DNA from: Crossiella sp. S99.2
GTDB taxonomy: Bacteria > Actinomycetota > Actinomycetes > Mycobacteriales > Pseudonocardiaceae
Direction of reading: 5' to 3'
Length of the DNA: 64,000 nucleotides
Assembly (NCBI RefSeq): GCF_023094165.1
Contig: NZ_JALMDK010000009.1
Span: 1 to 64,000 of the forward strand
Positions 56,723 through 64,000 of this stretch are shown here, piece after piece. A program made the translations under genes and the position numbers. The notes beneath the pieces are model-generated. The model had not been told where the DNA came from, ran no database searches, and saw only the letters and a list, made by a program, of their open reading frames with translations. How positions within the stretch are numbered: the stretch's first letter is position 1; every line of letters starts with the position of its first letter.

Positions 56723-57688
56723 TCACCAGCCCACCAAAGCCAAGCCCGCCAACGAGATCCCGGCCACCAGCGCGGTGGATCCCGCGCCCAGCACCAACGC
56801 GCGTGGCCCGGTGGCCAGCAACTCCTTGAGCCGCACCGTGCTGCCGAGGGCGAACAACGCCCCGGCCATCAGCACCGTCGCCGCCAGTTTCGCCACGTCG
56901 AGCACCGGCACCGGCAGGATTCCACTGCTGCGCACCAGGATCATCGCCACGAAGCCGAGCACGAACACCGGCGGCAGCCAGCGTCCCTGCCGACGGCCCA
57001 CGATGGCCACCAGCGGCGCGAGCAGCACCACCCGGCTCAGCTTCACCACCACGGCCACCGACACCGCCGCCGCACCCGCGGGCGCCGCGCCGACCAGCAC
57101 CTGCGCCACCTCGTGCACGCTCGCCCCGGCCCAGCCGCCGGTGGCCCGCGCGGACAGCCCGAGCAGTTCGGCGACCAGGGGCAGCGCGAGCATCCAGACG
57201 CTGCCGAACAGGGTGACCAGCGCCACCGCGGTGGCCACATCCCGGTCCCGCCGCGGCACCACGCCCTCCATCGCGGCCACCGCGGCCGCGCCGCAGATCG
57301 AGAACCCGGTGGCCACCAACGTGCTCAGTCCCGCGGGCAGCCCGAGCCAGCGGCCGAGCAGCCGGGTGCCGAGGAAGGTGCCCGAGACGGTGGCCAGCAC
57401 CACCACCAGCATGCCGCCGCCCAGGTCCAGCACATCGGTCACCGCGAGTTGCAGGCCGAGCAGCACCACCCCGGCGCGCACCAGCCGCTTGGCCGCCCAG
57501 GCCAGTCCGGGGCCGCAGCGCTCCGGCAAGAAACCCAGGTTCCCCACCGCGATGCCCAGCACCACCGCCACGGTCAGCGCGCTCACCGCGGGCGCCACCG
57601 CCGCCACCGCCAGCGCGATCGCCACACCGATGGCGACCACGGCCAGACCCGGCGCCATTGCCAGGCCACGCACAGAAGTCCTCACCAC
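56723..57688 (-). CDS. YeiH-family (UPF0324) putative sulfate/sulfite exporter
   Basis: 321 aa, about 9-10 hydrophobic segments. VATGFSICGAAAVAAM and LFGSVWMLALPLVAELLGLS are the family blocks. The divergent LysR gene 66 bp away mirrors E. coli yeiH-yeiE. Homology to a sulfite-sensing pair is inferred from arrangement, not proven. Confidence 0.9.
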   Translation of the reverse strand: MVRTSVRGLAMAPGLAVVAIGVAIALAVAAVAPAVSALTVAVVLGIAVGNLGFLPERCGPGLAWAAKRLVRAGVVLLGLQLAVTDVLDLGGGMLVVVLATVSGTFLGTRLLGRWLGLPAGLSTLVATGFSICGAAAVAAMEGVVPRRDRDVATAVALVTLFGSVWMLALPLVAELLGLSARATGGWAGASVHEVAQVLVGAAPAGAAAVSVAVVVKLSRVVLLAPLVAIVGRRQGRWLPPVFVLGFVAMILVRSSGILPVPVLDVAKLAATVLMAGALFALGSTVRLKELLATGPRALVLGAGSTALVAGISLAGLALVGW

Positions 57689-57754
57689 CTCAGAGTCGCC
57701 CCGTCTGTGACACTCCGGTAGGCCGTCTTCGGCAGGTCGTCATACCCTCCGGTT

Positions 57755-58666
57755 ATGAGCAAGCCGCCGGACCCCGAGTCACTCGCCCTGCTCGTCCGGC
57801 TCGCCGAGCTGGGCAGCCTGGGCCAGGCCGCCACCCAGCTGGGCATCAGCCAGCCCGCGGCCAGCAAACGCCTGGCCACCCTGGAGAAGCGGCTCGGCCT
57901 GGCGCTGGTGGACCGCAGCACCAGGGGCTCCACCCTCACCGAGTCCGGCCAGATGGTCACCGAATGGGCCAAACGGGTACTCGCCGAACTGGACGTGCTG
58001 CTGCACGGCGCGGCCGCGTTGCGCGCCCGCCGGGTGGCGCAGCTGAGCGTGGCGGCCAGCATGACCGTGGCCGAGCACCTGGTGCCCGGCTGGATCACCG
58101 AACTGCGCCGCGGCAACCCCGAGCTGTACGTGGGCCTGCAGGTGACCAACTCCGCCGCGGTGGCCGAACTGGCCCGCCGCGGCGAGGTCGACCTCGGCTT
58201 CGTCGAATCCCCGGCGGTGCCGCGCGGCCTGCGCACCCGGCGGGTGGCGGTGGACCGGCTGGCCGTGGTGGTCGCGCCGGGACATCCGTGGGCGAAACGG
58301 CGCAGGCCGGTTGGACCGGGGGAACTCGTGGGTACCCCGCTGGTGGTCCGCGAACGGGGTTCCGGCACCAGGGAAACCCTCGAACGGGCGATGGAACGCA
58401 CTGGAGTGGGTAAGGTCCGGGCGCTCGTCGAACTGGGCTCCACCACGGCCGTGCGCGGCGCGGTGGCCGCCGGATCGGGTCCGGCGGTGCTCAGCGTGCT
58501 CGCGGTCGAGGCGGACCTGGCAGACCGGCGCCTGGTCGAGGTGCCGGTCAGTGGCATCGACCTGCGGCGGGAACTGCGGGCGGTGTGGCCTGCCGGCCGG
58601 ACCCTGGCGGCGCCGGCGGCAGCATTGCTGGCAGTCGCGACCCGAGCTTCTCGCCCGGCCCGGTGA
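57755..58666 (+). CDS. LysR-family regulator next to the YeiH-like gene
   Basis: 303 aa. HTH LGSLGQAATQLGISQPAASK, then a periplasmic-binding-like effector domain. It probably controls the adjacent YeiH-like gene; the ligand is unknown. Confidence 0.93.
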   Translation: MSKPPDPESLALLVRLAELGSLGQAATQLGISQPAASKRLATLEKRLGLALVDRSTRGSTLTESGQMVTEWAKRVLAELDVLLHGAAALRARRVAQLSVAASMTVAEHLVPGWITELRRGNPELYVGLQVTNSAAVAELARRGEVDLGFVESPAVPRGLRTRRVAVDRLAVVVAPGHPWAKRRRPVGPGELVGTPLVVRERGSGTRETLERAMERTGVGKVRALVELGSTTAVRGAVAAGSGPAVLSVLAVEADLADRRLVEVPVSGIDLRRELRAVWPAGRTLAAPAAALLAVATRASRPAR

Positions 58667-58711
58667 CATCAACGCTACGGTGGGTTCAGATACCGCGATC
58701 AGAGGTAAGGA

Positions 58712-59392
58712 ATGGCGGCCATGAAACGGTTCCTGCGCAAACTGCGCGGCGGCTTCGAGCCCGACCCGGTCGAGCCCGCCGACCCGCGGGAGGCCGCCGT
58801 GCTGTTCTGGCAGCGCTGGAACGACGAGCTGCTGCCGCAGGTGAGCGCCGCGCTCGGGGACAAGGACCCGGGCCGGGTGGAGAACCTGGTGGTCGAGGCG
58901 GTCACCGCGATCCACCCCAACCTCCAGTTCGCCGTCGAACGCGGCCAGCATGCCATCTACGCGCTGGTCCTGAGCGCCCAGGGCGACCCCGACCTGCGGC
59001 CCTACACCGACGCCTGGCTGGCCGCCGCGCCCGATCCCGGGCCGATGTGGGAGTTCTACGACGCGGTCCCGCCGGTGCCCGATCCCAACGAGGTCACCGT
59101 CAACCTCGGCGCGCACCGGCTGCCGCTGTCCCAGGTGCGGCTGGCCGCGCTGATCGACGAGGAGGCCGGGCTGGTCGACGTAGCGGTGTTCCACCCCGGC
59201 ATCGCCGCCCTGGACGACGCGGGCAAGGCCGCGATGACCTTCCTGCCGCTGGACGCCACCCTGGGCGAGCGGCTGGCCGGGGACCGGCTGGGCCGGGTGG
59301 AGACCGCCGACGCCGAACCCGAGGACGCCATCACACTGGTCGAACTGCGCGAACTCGTGCGGGAGCTGGACCGCCGACACTCCGGCCGCTGA
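58712..59392 (+). CDS. Conserved acidic protein of unknown function
   Basis: 226 aa, no recognised domain. Residues about 25-45 (PREAAVLFWQRWNDELLP) open it; the C-terminal part ends in VELRELVRELDRRHSGR. No signal or membrane segment. It precedes ligA by 41 bp, and AGAGG at 58701-58705 supports the ATG at 58712. Confidence 0.7.
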   Translation: MAAMKRFLRKLRGGFEPDPVEPADPREAAVLFWQRWNDELLPQVSAALGDKDPGRVENLVVEAVTAIHPNLQFAVERGQHAIYALVLSAQGDPDLRPYTDAWLAAAPDPGPMWEFYDAVPPVPDPNEVTVNLGAHRLPLSQVRLAALIDEEAGLVDVAVFHPGIAALDDAGKAAMTFLPLDATLGERLAGDRLGRVETADAEPEDAITLVELRELVRELDRRHSGR

Positions 59393-59433
59393 CCGGCCGG
59401 AACTGTCGGTGGGGATGACTAGTCTTTCCTACT

Positions 59434-61599
59434 GTGACCAGGAACGACAGCAGTGAGCTAGCCGTCGCGCCGGAGGGCGTGCAGGACCTGTCCGCGGCGG
59501 TGCGCGAGCGCCACGCGGAGCTGGCCCAGGAGATCACCGACCACCAGTACCGGTACTATGTGACCTCCCCGATCATCTCCGACGCCGAGTTCGACCTGCT
59601 CTTCCGCGAGCTGCAACGGCTGGAGGCCGAGCACCCGGTCCTGATCACCCCCGACTCGCCCACTCAGCGGGTCAGCGGCAGCTTCGCCACCGAGTTCGTC
59701 CCGGTGGACCACCTGGAGCGGATGCTCAGCCTGGACAACGCGTTCAACGCCGAGGAACTCCAGGCCTGGGTGGAGCGGGTGCAGAAGGAGGTCGGCGCGG
59801 ACGCGCACTTCCTGTGCGAGCTGAAGATCGACGGCCTCGCGGTCAACCTGCTCTACCGGGACGGGCGGCTGGAACGCGGTCTCACCCGCGGCGACGGGCG
59901 CACCGGCGAGGACGTCACGCTCAACCTGCGCACCCTGGCCGACGTGCCCGAACGCCTGGTCGGCACGGACGGGTACCCGGTGCCGGAGCTGGTGGAGATC
60001 CGCGGCGAGGTCTTTTTCACCCTGGTGGAGTTCGCCGAGCTGAACGCCGCGCAGGTGGAGGCGGGCAAACCGCCCTTCGCCAACCCGCGCAACGCGGCGG
60101 CCGGCTCGTTGCGGCAGAAGGACCCCAAGGTCACCGCGAGCCGCCCGCTGCGGATGATCTGCCACGGCCTTGGCAAGCGCGCGGGCTTCGAGCCGGAGCG
60201 GCAGTCCGACTCCTACAACGCGCTGCAAGCCTGGGGATTGCGGGTGTCCGCGCACACCCGAGTTCTGTCCACAGTGGACGAGGTCACCGCGCACATCGCC
60301 TACTGGGGTGAGCACCGGCACGACGCCGAGCACGAGATCGACGGCGTGGTGGTCAAGGTCGACGAGGTCACCCACCAGCGCCGCCTGGGCGCCACCTCCC
60401 GCGCCCCGCGCTGGGCGATCGCCTACAAGTACCCGCCGGAGGAGGTCACCACCCAGCTGCTCGACATCCGGGTGAACGTGGGCCGCACCGGCCGGGTCAC
60501 CCCGTTCGCGGTGACCGAGCCGGTCAAGGTGGCCGGATCGGTGGTCGCGCGAGCCACCCTGCACAACGCCAACGAGGTCCGGCGCAAGGGCGTGCTGATC
60601 GGCGACCGGATCGTGCTGCGCAAGGCGGGCGATGTCATCCCCGAGGTGCTCGGCCCGGTGGTGGAGGCCCGCGACGGCAGCGAACGCGAGTTCCTGATGC
60701 CGACGGAGTGCCCGGAGTGCGGGGCCACGCTGCGGCCGATGAAGGAGGCGGATGTGGACATCCGCTGCCCGAACGCCGAGTTCTGCCCCGGCCAGCTGCG
60801 CGAGCGGCTGTCCTACCTGGCAGGCCGGTCCGCGCTGGACATCGAGGTGCTCGGCTTCGAGGCCGCCGCCGCCCTGGTCGGCTCTACTGTATACACTAAC
60901 GAGCGCGATCTATTCGACCTGGACGCGGCCAAGCTGGTCCAGGTCCCGCTGTTCCGCACCATGGCCGGCGAGCTGTCCGCGAACGGGCAGAAGCTGCTGG
61001 AGAACCTGGAGGCGGTCAAGACCCGGCCGCTGTGGCGGATCCTGGTCGCGCTGTCCATCCGGCACGTGGGCCCCAAGGCCGCCCGGGACCTGGCTCGTGA
61101 GCTGGGCTCGATCGAGGCGATCGCGGCGGCCGATGAGGAGCGGTTGGCCGCGGTCGACGGGGTCGGCCCGACCATCGTGGCGGCCGTGCGCGAGTGGTTC
61201 GAGGTGGACTGGCACCGCGCGGTGGTCGAAGCCTGGGCCGCGGCGGGTGTCCAGCTGGCCGAGCAGCGCGACGAGTCGGTGCCGCGCACGCTGGACGGAC
61301 TGTCCATTGTGGTCACCGGCAGCCTGCCGGGCTTCTCCAGGGACGAGGCCAAGGAGGCCATCCTGTCCCGGGGCGGCAAGGCGGTCGGCTCGGTGTCGAA
61401 AAAGACCAGCTTTGTCGTGGTCGGCGAGGCACCAGGATCCAAGTACGACAAGGCGGTGCAGCTCAGGGTGCCGGTCCTCGACGAGGACGGCTTCCGGGTG
61501 CTGCTGGAATCCGGTCCGGCGGCGGCCACCGAGGTCGCCGCGATCGGTGAGGACGGGAGTGCGCGGGATGGGGATGGGGATTCGGGTCCGCAAGGCTGA
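59434..61599 (+). CDS. ligA: NAD-dependent DNA ligase
   Basis: 721 aa. It seals nicks in DNA with NAD. The adenylated Lys is in CELKIDGLAVNL, followed by OB, zinc-finger (CPECGATLRP ... CPNAEFCPG), HhH and BRCT (VVTGSLPGFSRDEAKEAILS) parts. The start GTG is at 59434. It overlaps the GNAT gene by 32 bp. Housekeeping gene; M. tuberculosis ligA is Rv3014c. Confidence 0.98.
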   Translation: MTRNDSSELAVAPEGVQDLSAAVRERHAELAQEITDHQYRYYVTSPIISDAEFDLLFRELQRLEAEHPVLITPDSPTQRVSGSFATEFVPVDHLERMLSLDNAFNAEELQAWVERVQKEVGADAHFLCELKIDGLAVNLLYRDGRLERGLTRGDGRTGEDVTLNLRTLADVPERLVGTDGYPVPELVEIRGEVFFTLVEFAELNAAQVEAGKPPFANPRNAAAGSLRQKDPKVTASRPLRMICHGLGKRAGFEPERQSDSYNALQAWGLRVSAHTRVLSTVDEVTAHIAYWGEHRHDAEHEIDGVVVKVDEVTHQRRLGATSRAPRWAIAYKYPPEEVTTQLLDIRVNVGRTGRVTPFAVTEPVKVAGSVVARATLHNANEVRRKGVLIGDRIVLRKAGDVIPEVLGPVVEARDGSEREFLMPTECPECGATLRPMKEADVDIRCPNAEFCPGQLRERLSYLAGRSALDIEVLGFEAAAALVGSTVYTNERDLFDLDAAKLVQVPLFRTMAGELSANGQKLLENLEAVKTRPLWRILVALSIRHVGPKAARDLARELGSIEAIAAADEERLAAVDGVGPTIVAAVREWFEVDWHRAVVEAWAAAGVQLAEQRDESVPRTLDGLSIVVTGSLPGFSRDEAKEAILSRGGKAVGSVSKKTSFVVVGEAPGSKYDKAVQLRVPVLDEDGFRVLLESGPAAATEVAAIGEDGSARDGDGDSGPQG

Positions 61600-62068
61600 C
61601 CCCGGCGAGATCGAGGCGGTCGGCGCGGTCACCGTGGCGGCCTACGCCGCCGCCGAGGTCATCCCGGAGGGCAGCGGCTATGAGGAGAAACTGCGCGACG
61701 CGCAGGCCCGCTCGGACGGCGCGGAGCTGCTGGTCGCGGTGAACGGCGACGGCGCCGTGCTCGGCACGGTCACCGTGGTGCACCCGGGCACGATCTTCGC
61801 CGAGATCTCCCAACCGGGTGAGCTGGAGTTCCGGATGCTGGCCGTCGACCCGGCCCAGCGCGGCCGCGGCATCGGCGAGGTGCTGCTCCGCGCGGTGCTG
61901 GAACGCGGCCGTGACCTGGGCGTGAGCCGGGTGGTGATGTGCAGTGCGAAGAACATGACCGCCGCGCACCGGCTCTACGAGCGGCACGGGTTCACCCGGT
62001 TGCCGTCGCGCGACTTCTCCCCGGTTCCGGGAGTCTGGCTGCAAGGCTTCGTCCGGGAACTCAGCTAG
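61568..62068 (+). CDS. GNAT-family N-acetyltransferase
   Basis: 166 aa. The acetyl-CoA loop is VDPAQRGRGIGEVLLRA (about residues 96-112), with FRMLAV before it and HRLYERHGFTRLP after. ATG 61568 or 61574. Substrate unknown. It lies in the ligA 3' end in another frame. Confidence 0.9.
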   Translation: MGMGIRVRKADPGEIEAVGAVTVAAYAAAEVIPEGSGYEEKLRDAQARSDGAELLVAVNGDGAVLGTVTVVHPGTIFAEISQPGELEFRMLAVDPAQRGRGIGEVLLRAVLERGRDLGVSRVVMCSAKNMTAAHRLYERHGFTRLPSRDFSPVPGVWLQGFVRELS

Positions 62069-62077
62069 GAGCGAGCA

Positions 62078-62809
62078 ATGCTTCCGCTGCTGCAGTGCTG
62101 TCCCAACGGCAACCGACCGGCGGAGGCGCACCCCGCCGTGCCCATCACCCCCTGGCAACTGGCCAGCACGGTGGCCGAGGTCGCCGAACTGGGCGTCACC
62201 TCGGTGCACCTGCACCCGAGGGACGCGGTCGGCCTGGAGACCCTGGCCGGCCCCGAACTGGCCACCGTGGTCGCCACCGTGCGCGCCGCGGCCCCCGGCG
62301 TGGAGATCGGCGTCAGCACCGGGGCCTGGATCACCCCCGACCCGGTGCGCCGCGCCCAGCTCGTCGCGGGCTGGTCCGGCCTGGCCGCGGGCCGTCCCGA
62401 CGTGGCCTCGGTGAATGTGCACGAACCCGGCTGGCTGGAGGTCTGCGCGGTGCTGCACCGGGCGGGCATCGGCATCGAACTGGGCGTGTTCACCATCCCG
62501 GCCGCCGGCCGCCTGCGGGCCGCCGGTGGCCCGCCACCCGGCACGGTCCGGGTGCTGGCCGAGGTCCAGGAAACCCACCCGGACCGCTCCCTGCCCGCCG
62601 CCACCGCCCTGCTCGACGCCCTGGACTTCCTGCCGGACGACCTGCCGATCCTGTTGCACGGCGAGGAGGCCGGCGCCTGGCCGGTCCTGGCCGAGGCCGC
62701 CCGCCTGGGGCTGCCGCGCCGGATCGGGTTGGAGGACACGCTGGTGCTGCCCGACGGCGAGCCAGCCGCGGACAACTCGGAGCTGATCCGGGCCGCCCAG
62801 GCGTTCTGA
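62078..62809 (+). CDS. BKACE-family beta-keto acid cleavage enzyme
   Basis: 243 aa. The zinc site HLHPRDAVG and late RIGLEDTLVLPDG are the family blocks; the N-terminal CCPNGNRPAEAHPAVPIT starts the barrel. Such enzymes condense a beta-keto acid with acetyl-CoA. The actual acid cannot be told. It is 9 bp after the GNAT gene. Confidence 0.85.
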   Translation: MLPLLQCCPNGNRPAEAHPAVPITPWQLASTVAEVAELGVTSVHLHPRDAVGLETLAGPELATVVATVRAAAPGVEIGVSTGAWITPDPVRRAQLVAGWSGLAAGRPDVASVNVHEPGWLEVCAVLHRAGIGIELGVFTIPAAGRLRAAGGPPPGTVRVLAEVQETHPDRSLPAATALLDALDFLPDDLPILLHGEEAGAWPVLAEAARLGLPRRIGLEDTLVLPDGEPAADNSELIRAAQAF

Positions 62810-62814
62810 CCCGG

Positions 62815-63684
62815 TCAGGTCAGCACCGGTCCGGCCCGTTTCACCGTGCGGATCACCGGCGCGGTCTCCGCGGTGTGCACCTCGTCCAGTCCGCCGATCC
62901 GGTCGGTCAGATACCGGTACAGCGCACCGGAATCGCGGCAGGCCACCATCGCGGTCAGGTTGGTCCGGCCGGTGGTGACCGCGCTGAAGACCACCTCCGG
63001 GTGGGCGGCGATCGCCGCGGCGACCCGGCGCAGCGCCGAGGGCCGGACGGTCAGCCACAGCCGCGCCTCGGCCCGCAGGCCCAGCGCCGCCGGGGGCAGA
63101 TCCACCTCGAACACCAGCACTCCGGCGGCGCGCAGGCCCTCGATCCGGCGCTTCACCGTGGACTCCGACCAGCCGGTGGCGGCGGCCAGTTCGGTGTGCC
63201 GGGTCCGGCCGTCCCTGGCGAGTGCGGCCAGCAGCGTGTGATCGCCCTCGTCCAGTGCCACCTCGGGGCCGGATTCGCCGAGCAGGGCGTGCGCGCTGAC
63301 GTCCAGGACCCGGCTGGTGCGCGGCAGTTTGTCCATCAGCAGCTGGTCGCGGGCGGTGTCGGAGCTGGCCTGGACGTTGCAGGAGATCTCGGTGCCGCCG
63401 GCGAGCAGGTGCACCCAGAAGGTGTCCGGGCGGCGGGCCAGCGCGGTGGCGATGGGGTCGGCGGCGTCGGGGGTGCAGCGGATGCGCAGGGTCCAGGAGG
63501 TGCGGCCGATCAGCGGGCCGTCGACCGAGCCGACCACCCGCAGCACCCCGGCCGCGCGCAGCTTCTGGTACCGGCGGGCCACGGTGTTCTCCGAGACCTC
63601 CAGGGCCGCGGCGATCCGGCGGAACGGGGCCCGCCCGTCCGCCCGGAGCCGGCTGACGATTTCCCGCTCCAGCTCGTCCAGCAT
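62815..63684 (-). CDS. Duplicated Lrp/AsnC-family regulator
   Basis: 289 aa. Two HTH units (PFRRIAAALEVSENTVARRY and RHTELAAATGWSESTVKRRI) and two AsnC ligand-type segments. The ATG at 63684 is favoured, with GTG 63696 an alternative. It is divergent from the NmrA-like gene, its likely target. Confidence 0.9.
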   Translation of the reverse strand: MLDELEREIVSRLRADGRAPFRRIAAALEVSENTVARRYQKLRAAGVLRVVGSVDGPLIGRTSWTLRIRCTPDAADPIATALARRPDTFWVHLLAGGTEISCNVQASSDTARDQLLMDKLPRTSRVLDVSAHALLGESGPEVALDEGDHTLLAALARDGRTRHTELAAATGWSESTVKRRIEGLRAAGVLVFEVDLPPAALGLRAEARLWLTVRPSALRRVAAAIAAHPEVVFSAVTTGRTNLTAMVACRDSGALYRYLTDRIGGLDEVHTAETAPVIRTVKRAGPVLT

Positions 63685-63750
63685 GACGGATTCCACCGGA
63701 TCACGGTAAGCCACGGGCGGAAATCCGCACCCCGAGCCAACGCTGGGGGC

Positions 63751-64000
63751 ATGACAACACGGATTCTGGTGACCGGGGCGACCGGCAACGTCGGCCGCGA
63801 GCTGCTCGCTCAGCTGTCGGAGGTGGAAGTCGTTACGCCACAACGAGATCGGGTCGATCTGGCGCGGCCGGAGAGCCTGCGGGACTGTCTGCGCGGGGTG
63901 GACGCGGTGTTCCTGCTCTGGCCACTGCACAGCGGCGCGGCCCTGCCCGGCGTGCTGGCCGAGATCGCCCGGCACGCGCGCCGGGTGGTGTTCCTGGGTT
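63751..64000 (+). CDS. NmrA-like NAD(P)-binding protein (truncated by window)
   Basis: First 83 residues only. The Rossmann start RILVTGATGNVGRELLAQL is present, and FLLWPLHSGAALPGVL follows. It resembles NmrA/atypical SDR proteins that act as redox sensors or reductases. The rest lies outside the window. Confidence 0.85.
   Translation, partial: MTTRILVTGATGNVGRELLAQLSEVEVVTPQRDRVDLARPESLRDCLRGVDAVFLLWPLHSGAALPGVLAEIARHARRVVFLG

Overview
This is a high-GC actinobacterial chromosome segment. The gene order (ligA, a MetE-like protein, mnmA, a cysteine desulfurase, a PlsC-type acyltransferase, a GNAT protein, etfA/etfB, then methyltransferase, GH57, GT4 and hexapeptide acyltransferase genes) matches what I recall of the Mycobacterium tuberculosis Rv3014c-Rv3034c neighbourhood. 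The sequence style suggests Pseudonocardiales rather than Mycobacterium; that assignment is inference. No rRNA, tRNA, CRISPR array, prophage or complete IS was seen.

Layout. 1-1.3 kb: a heptamer tandem repeat, a transglutaminase-fold protein and a GGCCAGGC-rich spacer. 1.3-11.6 kb: the complete GlgE alpha-glucan pathway (glgE, treS, mak and glgB leftward, the last three coupled by 4-bp overlaps) with divergent glgP; glgX lies at 18.4-20.5 kb. 11.6-13.8 kb: a compact trio encoding a cytidine-deaminase-fold protein, a membrane-anchored NUDIX-like protein and a possible archaeo-eukaryotic-primase-like protein. 13.8-18.4 kb: TspO, a membrane protein, a secreted peptidase, and a cysteine dioxygenase-rhodanese operon preceded by an unannotated 29-aa Cys-containing leader peptide. 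20.6-28.8 kb: an ABC ATPase, enoyl-CoA hydratase and methyltransferase, a small Cys-rich protein, a secreted SGNH hydrolase with lectin domain, nucleoside hydrolase and ribokinase, a hexapeptide acyltransferase and a TmrB-like kinase. 28.8-32.4 kb: a GT4, GH57 and methyltransferase cluster resembling the mycobacterial methylglucose lipopolysaccharide locus.

32.4-34.6 kb: an inserted, visibly lower-GC pair (ParA-like ATPase and Schlafen-type AlbA_2 protein). 34.6-46.9 kb: a WXG100-like/DUF1023 pair, DegV, etfBA, GNAT, PlsC-like, MFS, cysteine desulfurase, mnmA, SemiSWEET and ROK genes. 47-52 kb: a PLP lyase with divergent LysR, two VOC proteins, a Fic protein with a promoter inside an inverted repeat, and an NTF2-like protein. 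52.2-64 kb: a MetE-like gene preceded by two DasR-type boxes, a membrane esterase, a GH9 cellulase, a YeiH/LysR pair, ligA, GNAT, a BKACE enzyme, an Lrp-type regulator and a truncated NmrA-like gene.

Three copies of an intergenic hairpin repeat (cores like TTGGCCCAACTCGTACGCC) each sit between convergent genes. Rare TTA leucine codons occur in at least five genes, including mak, the GH57 gene and the hexapeptide acyltransferase. Coordinates use my chosen starts, which often differ from the longest ORF.
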